Origin: Trichopria drosophilae | Taxonomy: Eukaryota; Arthropoda; Insecta; Hymenoptera; Diapriidae | NCBI GenBank assembly: GCA_030407085.1 | Contig: CM059585.1 | Location: 108,799,501-108,863,500 of the forward strand | Reading direction: 5' to 3' | Length of the DNA: 64,000 bases | Shown here: positions 48,330 to 61,748 of the stretch, one piece after another | Numbering within the stretch: the first letter of the stretch is position 1 | How the letters are laid out: every line of letters begins with the position of its first letter | The notes under the pieces: generated by a model | Database searches by the model: none | What the model was told of the DNA's origin: nothing | Seen by the model: the letters and a program-made list of their open reading frames with translations, nothing else | Program-made: the position numbers and the translations under genes

Positions 48330-49290
48330 ATTTTGGGCACTTTTTGTGAAATTCTCGCAAAAATGTTGTGCTAGGTCATTTTAACGTATTTTTGCCTCGT
48401 GATTACGAATATGATCATAAAATTTGATCCGCTATTTTGAAAAAAACCGTCAAAAATGTCTTTTGCATTTATCATGAAAACTACGAGTGTCACAAAAAAC
48501 ATTTCAAACAAAAAATGTAGAGCTCGAAATTCTCTACAAAAAATTTCGAATGCGTTTTAGTCGTAATAACAACGGTAATACTGTAAAATAAGGGGGGACA
48601 TGACCATAATCAGCTTTCCCAGTTCGGCCCACAATATTGTTTAGGTTTTGAAACATTTGTGATCATTGGGGCAATTACAAGTTTCTAAATTTCATGTGAG
48701 GTTGATATATGTTGAAATATGGGTTAGGTAGGTTAGGTTAGTATAAAAGGGGGGTCTGGGGGGCGGAGCTACAGTACGCACGCACCTCGTAGGTGGGAGA
48801 GGGGTAAGAGTGCTCCACCTCCGAGATCCCCGTTTACTCTACTAACCCATAAGGTTAACCCTCTAACACTTTAACCTCTCTAACTAACCCTCACTTTAGA
48901 TGTTGACGAACCTACGTGAAATTTGAGCCCTAGTAATTCTAATGATAGAACCTACGAACAGCGTGCGTGCTGCGGGGCTCCGCCCCCAAACCCCCCTATT
49001 TATACCAACCTAACCTAACTAACCCATATTTCAATCCACATATCGAACCCACGCCAACTTTAGATACTTGGAATTACCGAAATGTAAATACATTTATCAA
49101 AACCTAAACAATATTGTGGGCTGAATTGATAAATCTGATTGTTTCCATGTTCACTCGTGTTTTACGGTATTACCGTTGATATTACAACTAAAATACATCA
49201 AAACTTTTTTGTAGAGAATTTCGAGCTCTACATTTTTTGTTTGAAGCATTTTTTTGTAACGCTCGTAGTTTTCATGATAAATCTGATCCT
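48330..49290. mobile_element. Long palindrome with TATA/G-run core, copy 2
   Basis: Arms 48425-48660 and 49075-49285 are reverse complements (AACAATATTGTGGG type). The core occurs twice, at 48742 (TATAAAAGGGGGGTCTGGGG) and inverted near 48977-49006. Confidence 0.7.
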
Positions 49291-49349
49291 TTTGGATCGT
49301 TGATATTTACTATAATTCAATACGTTTAGCGTTAGTAAAAATTCAAATC

Positions 49350-50450
49350 TTTTTGTGGTAAACCTTCGGAAAGACGTCCTCCCTCGGAAAAAAAACGTAA
49401 CTATGTTTTTCCGACGTATTTTTGTCTCCTGAATCCGCTATCTTGAAAAAACCGCTAAAAAACGCGTTATTTTGAAGTTGTTTGGATTTATAATGTAAAC
49501 TACGGATCTGACAAAAAAATATGTCAAACAAGAAATGTAGGGCATGTAATTTTGTACTAAAAAGGTCCTATGCATTTTTTTCGTAGTCGCAAAAGGAGTC
49601 ACGAAAAACAGCGATGGAAGCGGATGAGCATCAGAATGACCAGTCTGACACCACGCATTAGTAATTATAGGGGCACATAGCTCGCGTGGTTTGATTATTA
49701 GTAATATCTGATGGTTGGAGGTTAGGTTAGTATAAAAAGGGGGGTCTGCACGCATTGGTAATTTGACGAACTCATACTTCATGTCTTCATGTTCCCTCCG
49801 AAATGAAGTTAGAATCATTTATAAGTTCTGAAGATATTGCGCGTGTCGAATGGGAGGCTCCGCCCCCAGACCCCCCTTTTTATACTAGCCTAACCTCCAA
49901 CCAACAGATGTCAGTAATAATTGAACCTATGTGAAGTACGTATTCGACATTAATTCGACACTCATTCGATTTGACCTTCAAAAGACCTAGAAAATTAAGG
50001 TCGATTTTACAGCAAAAGTCATCATTGAATGCCCAGGGTCATTTCCTAAAAGTTTCGTCTAAATCATTTTTCTGTAGAAACGCCTACCACACAACAATTT
50101 TTTAAACCCCCTATTACAGGTCTGTCTCTCATTATGGGCATTTTCATCTGTGATTTGCGGGCTTACCTTTGAGATTACGAAAACAGTGCATACAACCTTT
50201 TATGTAGAGAATTACATGCCCTAGATTTTTTGTTTCACACATTTTTTTGTTAGACCCGTAGTTTTCAAGATAATTACAAAAAACTAAAAAAAACGCGTTT
50301 TTTAGCGTTTTTTTCAAGATAGCGGCTTTAATATGTCTGAGCGCCAATTTTACCATCATATTCGGATTCAGGAGGCAAAAATACGTCGGAAAAACCCAGT
50401 TACGATTTTTTTCCGTGGGAGGGCGTCTTTCCGAAGATTTACCCTTTTTG
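49350..50450. mobile_element. Long palindrome with TATA/G-run core, copy 3
   Basis: Arms 49360-49600 and 50160-50440 are reverse complements (CGGAAAGACGTCCTCCC against GGGAGGGCGTCTTTCCG). The core occurs at 49731 (TATAAAAAGGGGGGTC) and inverted at 49855-49896. Confidence 0.7.
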
Positions 50451-51035
50451 TATATTACTGTTGGGGCTTTACAGAATCGATTTCAATCGTTAAACAAATC
50501 TGAAATTATTTATTATTATTATTATTGTTATTACGACTTTATTGGCCTTATTAAAATAGTTACAAACAATAAATATACATATAAACAGCTATGCCAAAAG
50601 GCGAGCCACAGCTGATGCTGTTTTACAGACTGACCTCATTTTATCCATTTATTAAAAACAGTACTTTCCTTAGGTGAGGGGTACGCACCCCCCGGCTCCC
50701 CTATTCACAAGATTCAGGACCAAAGTGAAATTTAATATAATTCTGCTAAATGATTTTCACATTTGACGTTAAGGTCAAAATGGTCAGACGTAGACTCCGA
50801 TTTGATCTTTCCAAGGACACTCTTAAAGTTTAGAAACTTAAGTTACCGCTCACTAAATTTAAGTTGTTAAACTTATTCTTATTCACTTAGAAACAATGTA
50901 ATGAAGATGATGTAATGAAGAAATGTGGGTTTAGGCAATGAAAATTGTAAAGAAGAATGTATTCAAATTAATGATTCATAAATAATGAGTGTACCTAACC
51001 TATGAAATTCGATGATAATATAGATCAATTTGTTG

Positions 51036-51755
51036 TTAAGGGGAGGCACCACCTTCAAAATCAACTCTATGAAATACACCTTTAGAAAATTTGAAACTAT
51101 TGTTTCTTTTGTCATTTTTGACGAGGAATTCAGTGGTGCTAGAATAAAAAGCGTAAGATATTTTTTTTGACCCATAAATTGTAGTTTAAACAAAAATTTG
51201 TTGTTTTGAAATAATGCAACTACATTTTTCTAACTTAATTTAAAAATTCAAAAAAATTAGGGTGAACATAAAAACATGTTTTCTACAACCTTTCGTATGG
51301 ATTTTAAAAAATTCCGATTTTTTCAAAAATAAATTTTTTGTAGAGAACAACACAATTTTTTTAAGCGTAAAAAAAAAGTTTTACATTTTTTATTCTAACA
51401 CCACTAAATTCCACGTTAAAAATTACTCTAGAAATAATTTTTTTGACCTCTAAATTTTAGCGCGAAAAAAATTTGTTTTTTCAAAAAAATGCCTCTACAT
51501 TTTTTTTAATTAATGTAAAAATTCAAGAAAATTAGGGTGAACAAGGAAACACATTTTCTACAGCCTCTCGTATGGATTTTAAAAAATTCCGATTTTTTCG
51601 AAAAAGAAAATTTTTTTTTGGGTCAAACAAATTTTTTACACTTTTTATTCTAGCACCAATGAAATCCACGTCAAAAATTACTAAAGAGATAATTTTTTCA
51701 AATTTTTTAAAGCTGTATGTCATACAGCTGATTTAAAGGTGGTGCCTCCCCTTAA
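51036..51755. mobile_element. TTAA-flanked fold-back element
   Basis: TTAAGGGGAGGCACCACCTT at the left and AAGGTGGTGCCTCCCCTTAA at the right, with internal direct and inverted copies of TTGGATTTTAAAAAATTCCG-like text. Short frames inside are repeat shadows. 50451-51035 and 51756-52369 show no gene. Confidence 0.85.
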
Positions 51756-52369
51756 TTCACTTGTGTACATTCAATATATATGATTAATTACAAGAAGTTC
51801 CATTTCAGGTATCCATTATTTTAGTACTTTATGCACATTTATTTGATCAACAATATCTAAAATATGTCATAAATTTTCTGAGCGGTGTTACCCACTAACA
51901 CACCGCGTTGAAAAGTATAATGAATAATTATAAATCAATGTTATTTTTAGTAGTTTACCAAATACCATTTGATAACTATTAGTACTACGAGCCTATTTTT
52001 TCATATTTATTCCCATTGGGTACTAGTAAAAAGATGGAAAACCGTATTTTGTAAAGACCAATTCTTATCCTATTTATGTCAACTACGTTACAAAACTTTT
52101 CAATTTTTTTTAATCAACTTTTAGCAATAAACAATGTAAATTTTTTGTTGAAATTATATTTTGACATAAAGATCTTTAGTAAAAAAATATAAAATATCAT
52201 TTTAACTTAACGGAAGGTTGAGAAATCGCCTCCCCTACCGTTTCAATTTACCTTATCATAGACAAATATGCTGGATATAAAATAATACAGAATATGTTTC
52301 CAGCGATATGCAATGCATGCGAAGTTAAACTTATATATGGTATAATAAGAGACTACATTAGTTACTCAA

Positions 52370-52375
52370 TTTATT
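52370..52375 (-). terminator. Poly(A) signal of the unrecognised seven-exon gene
   Basis: TTTATT on the plus strand, AATAAA on the minus strand, 24 bases beyond the TAA at 52401-52399. It supports the 23-codon last exon as terminal. Confidence 0.5.
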
Positions 52376-52398
52376 CTTCGATCAAAATGTAACAATTT

Positions 52399-55300
52399 TT
52401 AAATTCTACCTTTTATAAAAGTGGCTAATCTGCGTTGAGTCTCAATTTCGGCAATGTTTTGTCGAATCTGGAATAGTATTAAAATTCATAGTAAACATAT
52501 TGAAATGATTTTATAAAATAATAACACTAATTACAATAACAATAAATTACATTAAAATCAGGTTTTTCAACGTTTACTTCTGGAATTATCGTTTTTTATT
52601 AATTTCCGGGTTTATTAAGGTAGTTAGACTCCGGAAATTCAAGGAAATATTTCAGATTTAATGAGCTCAGAAAGGCAAATTTTTGTGTTTCATTTGGTTT
52701 CATTTTGTTGTGCGCTAAAAGTATTTTAGGATCGGGAAACTCAACTCTTATCTTTGACTCCCAGGCAGCAAAATAGAAAAATGTTCAAAATGATTTCAAA
52801 TGTGCTCTAAAAGAAGTTAAATGATTTTCTAAAGGTTATCTAAACAAGAGTTCATAAAGATCTTATAATGACATTTTTTTCAGAAAACCCTCGGAAACTG
52901 GGTCGTCTGACTTCTTTTCGAGCAAATTTCGAAATCATTCTGAACTCTTTTTTATTTTGCTGTCTGAGATATCATTTTTAATATCATTATTAGAATACAA
53001 TCTTTTAATCGGTACTTTATTTTACAAATATTTTATACTATTGATATATATAGTTATAAAGATTTTATAAACAGATGTTTACTGAATATAATTTCATTAT
53101 TATTTACATTCTACTGTTTGTATTAATTGAAAATGATTTAGTAAAAATTATATTTCAAACCTGTGCTAATAGAGGTCCAGTTAGTCGCTTCAATGCTGAA
53201 GTATTCTGACTGATGACTGAATTTTGCTCACTTGATGTTGATTCGTTTCGTTGCGCGTAAATTGTACCTTTTGTCAATTTTTTTATTGCTTCCCTAGACA
53301 ATGCTGGTGCTATTAAAGCAACGAGTGGTGTTTTCTCTTTCACAATACCTGAATCGCATGTAAGAATATATTTCGTTATAGAATTTTAAAAATATTTTAA
53401 TTTAGTCACAGTATTAAAAAAAAAGATAGTAATTTTGGGCTCTTAAAATTCTATTTTTTTAATGACAATCAGAAACATAACTGCCTTTAACAACAGTTAA
53501 TTGGAATTCCAGATTTCGCAATGTCTAAAATAAAAAGATCATACCTTCGTTATTAATTTTTCGAGTTTTCAATGACGCACACATTTTACCGACCAGAATC
53601 CTTTGGGCATTGGTCATCCTGCGCAATATGACTCGGTCAGGATCTAAGTAATTCGGGTCCTGCATTGCTTTCCAAGGCTGAGAAGTATGAATTCGTTTTA
53701 ATTTAATATATAAACTCTTACTATATGTACATCATAACAAAATTTAATTAAATTAAATTTGTTTTTGTCGCCATAAAAAAAATACCTTAAACTTTGATTG
53801 GTCGTCCTGGATACAGGTTTCGGAGTCACGGGATTTCGAGAGTGTTTCAGTCGAAGCATTTTTTCCAATTGTATTCCTGGAAGTTGTACTGGCAGATTTT
53901 TTTCTCCACTCTTCTACAAACCTCAGTTTTGTTCCACTCTCTTCGGCCTTTTCACGCATTTCGGAAATATCTGTATCAGAGTCATTACTATCCGTCACTG
54001 GAATGCCCCGTCTCGACATTTTATTTGTCTTCTTTTCGTGAATAATGTTTTTGCCAAAATTTTCATATTTACGCATAGATTTGATAGTAGTTTGGTGTTT
54101 TCCAGTCATGTATCTACTACTGCTACCCTTTTTTGTGCTTGATTCTCCCTTCGAGTTAGCAGATTTGTTTTCTCTTAAACTTTTATCGGTTCTAGGAGTT
54201 TCAATCTTGTCGGTCAATTTTGTGGATTTCACACCACTGTCTTTCGGAGATTGAAATAGCTTTTTTCTAACACTGGATATCAGTTGATCAATGCTCGGCG
54301 TTGGAGGTAACTCCAGAGTCCTAGCAACTAGATCCTCTTCCAATCTCGATTCGAAACGCGAATCAATTTCTTCTATGGCAGTTGCTAAAGATATTACGTA
54401 GCTTTCAGGAGAGGTGATCAAAGGTTGATCAGTAATAGACTCAATGAAGATTTGCATTTTTGGACTAAGAAATAATTTTTTTATTTTTATTGGGTCACTA
54501 GCAACTTCGATAATTTGCTTCGTCTTTTGAGGATTGACTCTTGCAAGTACATCAAGAACAGAGTGTACCAGAGCTTCCAGTTGATTATTGACCAAAATTG
54601 AAACGGTTTCGTATTCGCGGGTAAGAAGTTCCAAATGTTTTAACGGCGAGTTCAAGTACACGCTACGTTGGAATTTTTTTATGAAAAATGGTTCTGTAAC
54701 TGTCGCTACAGATGCTACTGGAGTCAAAGGTATCGAGATGCGAGGATAAATGCATTGAAAGGAGGATTTGTTTCCCACGTCCTTTGAAGCTGAAGGAGTG
54801 ATTTTACTGACTGACGATCTAAAACTTGGCAGAATTGATCGACCTAGAATACCTGAAAATATTAACGAGTGCTATATTTGTCATGTTTGTTTTTTTATGT
54901 TAAAAGTAGGCTGCTTACTCTTATTGTCTTCCAATGTCAACATAGAATCTGCTCGCGCATGTTTCAACATGGTAATACTATATCTATCTAGCCTAGAATT
55001 CGAAGCTGCCAGCGTGCTTCTATTGCTTCGAAAACTCGAAAGATTTCGCGATTCGCATTCTTTTATTCGATTCTTGATACAACCGTTGATTGTTGACCTG
55101 CTAATATCGTCATCCGTGACATCAGCATCTAAACCGGTAGTTTTCCGATCATCATTAAGTATCTTACTTCTGGATGTCATACTTCGTTTATCCCTCATCT
55201 CTTGACAAGCGCCGAGTAGAGAATAGACGTGAGGAGAAATCATTGGCATTTCTGCGGAATGAGTTGGAATTCTTTTCGAGTGTTTGGCATTCGCTGCTAG

Positions 55301-56237
55301 AACTTTTAGAAATTCAGTATTCGTTTCAGCGTATTCCTTGTATCTGCGGTCGAAATCCCTCATTGCCAGGTCTTCCTGGTGCCTCAGATGAGCATTTTTG
55401 TGAAGTTTTAACTCATCAAACATTTCCCAGTCATGACTGTCATCAAGTTTGTGCTGTAGATCAAGAACATAGCATGGTAACATGTTATTCCATGCCCCTG
55501 TAAAAGGTTTCTTTTTCTTCTTTCCTGTAAAAAGTGAGGTTATTGTCAATGTTCAGACAAATAATTATGTAAGAAATGTTACGACACGTACCTTTTTCAA
55601 TTTTGGCACTGATTGGATAGATGACAGGAATATTCACGTCCTCACTGTCGTAGGATTTTGCACTGTACGCGGAAATTAGATGCAGACAGATAACTTTATC
55701 TGGGTCGACTTCGCCATCTGTGTACAGCATGGAGCAAACGACTTCGAACGAATCATCAGATTTTTTCTCCATAAGATTCTCGTTCGCTTTTATTCCTTCA
55801 GTGAAATTGAATCCTGGATTGCGTGTGTCATTCACTTGCTCATCGGTTGCCTGCGCGCGTCAAGCAACTGTGTATATAATTAAACAGAAGTAACATTTCA
55901 GACAATATAATTAACGTTAATTTAATAAAAAATTAATTTGTTTAAATAAACAAAATCATTTCTTGCATATTTCAAAACGTTACAATCTTCTTTTCATGTA
56001 AAAGTGCGATTATAAATGTTAGTGCATAATTACTTCGAATTCCGATGTAATTTCTGTCAATCCAAGTTTCTTCTGCCTAATGGAAAACCGACGTTTTTCA
56101 GCTTCTAACATTCTTTCTCCACATTTTTTGGCATGTTCCAACCTTCGAATTTCTTTTGCGATTTTGGTCTTGTTGATTTCAAACTGTTTCTGAAGTTTGT
56201 CATCAAAGATAGGTTTAGTATTCTTTGCACGATGCAT
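52399..56237 (-). CDS. Unrecognised serine/lysine-rich protein, seven exons
   Basis: Seven exons join in phase: 56237-56034, 55850-55592, 55524-54919, 54852-53786, 53677-53545, 53348-53161 and 52467-52399, about 841 residues. I do not recognise the family. Visible features: a charged helical, probably coiled-coil N-terminus (residues about 10-55), a lysine run GKKKKKP near residue 155, a conserved-looking basic/aromatic stretch (NMLPCYVLDLQHKLDD), then long serine-rich low-complexity segments typical of disorder. A basic C-terminal part follows (PWKAMQDPNYLDPDR and LVGKMCASLKTRK). No signal peptide or membrane segment is visible. Donors are GTAATT, GTACGT, GTAAGC, GTATTT, GTATGA and GTTTGA. 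The acceptor of exon 2 (CGCGCGCAG) is weak, so that join and the true 5' end are least certain. AATAAA on this strand 24 bases past the stop supports the 3' end. Confidence 0.7.
52763..52968. mobile_element. CAGCAAAATA-ended MITE, copy 1
   Basis: CAGGCAGCAAAATAGAAAAA at the left, TTTTTATTTTGCTGTCTG at the right. The middle has AACAAGAGTTCATAAAGATC and ACCCTCGGAAACTGGGTCG, shared with later copies. Confidence 0.75.
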
Positions 56238-57910
56238 GTTGAAGAGAAAATTTTGTATCGAACACGTGAAATATATCTAAACGCGGTACACAAATTTCAA
56301 AGAAAATCAGTCTGGCACCGAAAGAGGTTATGAATCGATCTTAATTCGATTGTAAACTTTCGTTACTATGTTCTCCTATTTCTATAAATTTATTGTTTCG
56401 AAAATATGAACTACAACACTAAGTTGAATGAAACAAAAATAATAAAAAAGTGGCTTACGATATCGAATTGTATCCACACAAAATAATGTAAAGAATGCAA
56501 TGAGAGTTTTTACAAGGTAAATTCTCGAACCTCATATCATGTTTAGTTTTGTGTTTGCGGTTCTTAAAGCTATTGGAAAAAGGTCTCCAACGTAATGATA
56601 TTGCATGATCATCAGCAGAATCGGCGCAAAAAGTGTATATTAAATAATTGAATAACAATTACAGTTTTATTTCATTATCCGGTACATCTGACAGGAAAGA
56701 ATGTATAAAAAATGCAATATTCGCGCGCTCCACTTCGCGGCTAAATGATTCATTAATCTCCATCACTGTGGTAGAAAAACGACCGCATCCTTGCTCTCGA
56801 CCTTGTGCCATGTATTGGTACTTCGTGTAGGAAACCTCTCCTTGATTCGAAAATGCGATTTACCTGCAGTTCAGAGATATGCGCGGCTTTTCAAACAGGG
56901 CACCTCCATCGATGTAATCAAGGTGATCTAAAACCGACGAGACAATTTCAGTGCAATCTTCACCAAAAATTATTTTTGCCAAATTTTATCGAATTATTTA
57001 TTTGGGCATCAAAACAAACATCGACAAACACCTATTTTGCGCCCTAGTTGCACTTTGATATTATTATGAAATCAGACTTCATATTCGTGTATATCCAAAA
57101 ACCTCCGGGTACCAATTTCTTACCGTTTAATATTTGACTACACATTTCTATTCAGCGACCTCAGGAAATGTTTTAACGTGAAACAAGATTATCTTTAAAA
57201 AAAAGGATATTAAATTCATTAATGGAATCAAAATGTTACTTAAAATTTTCATACAAAAACTCATGTTTGAAATGCCAAAAATGCTTGAGACTTGATTTAA
57301 CAGCACAAAAATCTCGTTTTTTGTTTGAAACGAACAGTTCAACCTCGACAATTATTTTGTCCACGAACGAGAAAATGTACTATTTTTTATGCCCGATTTA
57401 AAGCGCTTTCACTATATACGCGAATAAATAATTTGTACTGTAAATAAGAGCAATAACCATAATCTGAAATTAAAACATGTGATTATAACTGTAAACAATC
57501 ATTGCTCCACACGACGCGACGTAACGCTCGGATTGTAGAGCGAGAAAGTCCAATGTTTATAACTGTGAAATCGTCCTCTCGTACCGTAAAAGTGCATGCT
57601 GTAGAAATTTCTGCTTTCAAACATTAAATTTTAACTTCAAGTGTATAAATAAATTCGAAAATCGTCTTAGTACAGGATGCGTTTAAAGCTATTTTATGGG
57701 TTTATTTGACACAAGTTTTGAGATTTCAAAAGTATAAGGGCATTGAAAATGACGATAGGTGATGCAGCTAAATCTTTGTTGAGAATGAGCAATAAAATCA
57801 AAATTAATAATATTGAAGTTGTGGATCCAAACCTCATTTTTTAACGCTTCGGCTTTTTGGGAAAAAGTAACGATATTGCAAATATTTTAACTACGAGCTG
57901 GCTCCTTGCC

Positions 57911-58155
57911 CATACAGCAAAATAGAAAAGAGTTCAGAATGATTTCGAAATGTGCTTCAAAAGAACTCAGATTTCCTACTTTCTGAGGGTTCTTTTGAAC
58001 ATGATATCACTATGAGATCTTTATGAACTCGTGTTCAGAAAACCATCATCAGATACGTAATATACTTATTTAGACACATTAAAGAGCTCTTAAAGTGTTC
58101 TTAAACTGTTCTCAAAGTGCTCTTAAAGAGCTCCTAAAGATGCTATTTTACTGAC
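57911..58155. mobile_element. CAGCAAAATA-ended MITE, copy 2
   Basis: CATACAGCAAAATAGAAAAG at the left, TGCTATTTTACTGACCG at the right, with iterated AAAGAGCTCTTAAAGTG words before the right end. Confidence 0.65.
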
Positions 58156-58689
58156 CGAGACTATTATTATATACACGTATAATTTTTTAATTAAGAATGT
58201 TGCATTTTTTAAATATTACTTGTTTCTTCGATGTAAATAAATACTGACAACCTTTGGCTATGTCCTCAAGTATACGCTACAAATTTAAATGAAATTTTAT
58301 AACATATGAAAAAAATATAGCTCTATATTTCAAAGATGGGCAACGTGTCAAATGACTAGCAGGAAAAGATATTAGAATGTTGACTAAAAGTTTGACAAGA
58401 CGTTGACTAAACGCAAAGTCAGTGTCCATTTCGTGTTCTGCTTTCCCGAGTTGTTATCCGCCTACTCGTCCGTCTATTTTACGTCTCGGTCGACACTCCC
58501 TGTCGCTCCGGATTCGCCTCGCTGTCTCTCTCCTATTACGAATGTATGCCCATACACATAGGTGTTCTGAATGAAGCTCATTGATCATCTTATAAAAGTA
58601 TCCAATTCTTAAAGATATAGAGTAAGTAAAAATAAAGCAATAGTTAATTTGTAAAAATAACATAAAAAATATAAAAATTGAAAGAGCTA

Positions 58690-59100
58690 ACCGAAGCAGC
58701 AAAAAATACCTTGAAGAACTCTTTAAGAAGTCTTCAAAATTGTAAGATGTCTTAAGTGCTTATCAGAAAGAGCTCTTAAAGTAATCTTTAAGAAGACTCA
58801 TGCGTCGATTTCAAGTTCTGTACAAGACCCCGCAAATATGAGGTCACAGAAAAGAGATCGTATTTGAGAGCTTTGACATATAAAATAAATAACATAAATG
58901 AAAACCCAGACAACAAAATAAAAAGTGTTTTGTATTTGTATTTGTATTTATTAATAAACGGACCAATTGGTCCATAACAATTGGTCAGAGTGATTGGAAA
59001 TGTGCGGTAAAAAAAGTCAGATGACCCAGTTTCTGAGGATTTTCTGAACACGAAGTTATTATAAGATCTTTATGAACTCATGTTCCGATAACCCTCAGGA
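58690..59100. mobile_element. CAGCAAAATA-type MITE remnants, copy 3
   Basis: Words AAGAACTCTTTAAGAAG (58714) and CCCAGACAACAAAATAAAAA (58906) plus AGATCTTTATGAACTCATGT (59060) match copies 1 and 2; a short tail-like insertion (TTTGTATTTGTATTTATTAA) interrupts it. Borders are unclear. Confidence 0.45.
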
Positions 59101-59210
59101 GCACAACTTTCATTTACGTTTAGAGTAAAGAAAAATGTATGTTTCAAATGGTTAATGATACTTTTTCCGTATTTAAAAGAGCAAGCTGAAAAATATCGGA
59201 AATGATTTTG

Positions 59211-59474
59211 TACACAGAGAGAAAAGAAATAGTTAACGGAACCTTTTTGTAATAGTAAAACGCGTAAATAAGAAAAGTTGTTGCATTAACTATTTCCATG
59301 GTAAACGGTACAATAAAATTGTTCCATTTACTATTTTCCGATGGTTAAATGGTTCGTACATAACCTCAAATATCGACTCTAACCTTACATATAGTTAATT
59401 CTACTACTTAAGAGGTTAAAATCGATTTTACTATTTTTTCGTGGTTCCATTAACAATTTTTTTCTCTCTGTGTA
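59211..59474. mobile_element. TACACAGAGAGAAAA-ended MITE
   Basis: TACACAGAGAGAAAAGAAAT at the left, TTTTTTCTCTCTGTGTA at the right, TA at both borders, inner words ATAGTTAACGGAAC / GTTCCATTAAC mirrored. About 260 bases, non-coding. Confidence 0.8.
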
Positions 59475-59879
59475 ATTATAATGTATGTTAAACGATCAAG
59501 TTCAGCATGAAATATCCGCTCATTTGGGATTTAATGGGTTAACTTTAGGTGAAGTCTTTTGTCAAACATCTTTTGCAGGTTGCAACTCTGAGAAAACTTA
59601 TCCTATTTTCTCTCGTTTGTGAAATATCAACTAGCGAACAAAAGCATCGAGAAAGCCTTAATACCAATTTGTATCAATTACTGGTGCACCTGATCCCGTC
59701 GTTAAGATGAGGAATGGTGGTTCGCTAATTATTTAATATCTATTTTTGGAAAGGCAGTAAGCAATCAAGCTCAAATCCTGGAGGCATAAACTCCTGCCAT
59801 TTATGAAAGATCATATGTAGAACATCAAAATCAAAAGAACCATAACCATAATGGTATCAAGTACTCATGTATTTTAGTA

Positions 59880-60840
59880 TCAAGACGATTGAAAGAAAAA
59901 CATGGCTGCATTATCAATATTTTAAATAATGGTTTGACAATCAGAATAGATTTCTGGAAATCTTCATGGGTTTATTGTTGTGATGTCACATGTCCAACAT
60001 TTCTTTTAAGATTCAACATTGGTCTCTATAACATTTGCTTCTTGTCACCTCCTTATATTCCAGAGTGCAACTTTGAAAAAACATTTGACTTTTGTGAAAT
60101 ATCACATGGAGAACATCAACGTGAACGAAAACATCACATGGAAACCATTAACATGTAACGAAACATAACCTATTAACAATAGGTATGAAGTGCTCGTGTA
60201 TTTTGGATTATCGATGATCACCAAGCAGTTTGAGGTTCATTATTGATATTAGCAATATAATAATGGTTTGACCATCATAATCGATTTCTAGAAATCTTCA
60301 CGGGTTCATTGTTGTGATGTCACATGTCCAACATTTCTTTTAAGATTCAACATTGGTCTCCAGAACATTTGCTGGTCGTCGCCTCCGTATATTCCATGGT
60401 GAAACTTTGAAAAAATATGTCACTTTTGTGAAATATCACATGGAGAACATCAACGTGAACGAAAACATCACATGGAAACCATTAACATGTAACGAAACAT
60501 AACCTATTAACAATAGGTATGAAGTGCTCGTGTATTTTGGACCATTGATAATCGCGAAGTAGTTCGAGGTTTCATTATTGATATTCGAAATGATGGTTCG
60601 ACAATCATAATAGATTTCTGGAAATCTTCATGGGTTCATTGTTGTGATGTCACATGTCCATCATTGTTCATTTCTATTCAACATTGGTCTCTAGAAAATT
60701 TGCTGTGTGTCGTCACTTTGTGTACCAGCTTGAAACTTTGACAAGACATGTGACTTTTATGAAACATCACATGGAGAACATCAACATCAAAAGAACCATA
60801 ACCTATCAGTACTTGGTATCAAGTGTATATGTATTTTGGT
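59880..60840 (+). repeat. Three tandem repeats of about 332 bases
   Basis: GTGAAATATCACATGGAGAA recurs near 60094 and 60427 and as a variant near 60758, each followed by similar text and preceded by TTGTTGTGATGTCACATGTC. Frames within are short and not conserved between units. 56240-57910 and 59100-59210 hold no clear gene. Confidence 0.8.
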
Positions 60841-60869
60841 CCAGAGATGATCTCGAAGCACCACGTGGC

Positions 60870-61748
60870 TCGCACGTGGGTACGCGGCGTGGGAGCATTT
60901 CGAATCCCGGATTGGTAGCCGACCAATGGAGCGGCCACTGGATCCCGCGTTTGCACCGCCAACGTAGGTATACGCCAGGGATATGGAAAGGCCGGCTTGA
61001 GACTAACTCGTAACTCGTTCGCAGTCTCCTTCTCCCTTTCGTGCGCGTAGCAGCTTTATTCGACATCGGCTGCGTTTCGTATTTACCTCGCGCTACCGCC
61101 ACTAAATTGTTTCCTTCTTTTCTTCCGCCATTCCGTCCACAGATTCCAAATTAAAAATTCCCCATAATTACGGTCCCCAAAAAAATGGCAGCCGTCCATG
61201 CCTTCGAAATTCCAATCGTCGCGTGGAGGTTTCCGATCAGTGAACGGCCGCTCGAATATTTGTCTACGTGCAACTGAGAAAATTGCTCGGTTCCGATTTG
61301 CATTAAGGATATACTGACGTTTACAACGATTAATCTGCACCCGACATGAAATACCAGGATTTCGAAATTTGAAACATTGGTGTTTTTGTGCTGATCGTTT
61401 ACAAGTGAATGAAAATTTCGGCGTATCTGAGATGCTGACGTTTAAGTGGTTTTGGAATATCCTCCTATTGACCGGAATTACTCAGACTGTCATAAAGCAA
61501 GATGACAGTTAATTTTGTCAAAGCGTTCTCCAAAGGTGAATAAATCATCTTCCAGATGGTTTTTGGTATATGGTAAGTGCGTGACAGATTTGTTCCTGAA
61601 GGTTCCCAAACACAGTGTTAGTGGAAGTTGTAGGAATGGTCTTCTATTGGTTTTTGCGGTAATTTGTGTAAAAGTGACCAATTGTACTTTTTTGATTCGT
61701 TATTGGTGGTAAATGCAGTGAAAATAGTTTTGAAAAATCGTGAACGTT
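60870..61748 (+). promoter_or_regulatory. GC-rich promoter and 5' UTR region before the partial gene
   Basis: From about 60860 the base composition rises sharply, with many CG dinucleotides (for example CACGTGGCTCGCACGTGG at 60864), after kilobases of AT-rich repeats. It leads directly into the basic exon at 61749. Open frames here on both strands have no recognisable domains and are probably composition effects. Confidence 0.35.

Noticed and set aside
54768..55205. 145-codon plus-strand frame
   Set aside because: It is antisense to well-phased exons of the seven-exon gene and crosses their splice sites.
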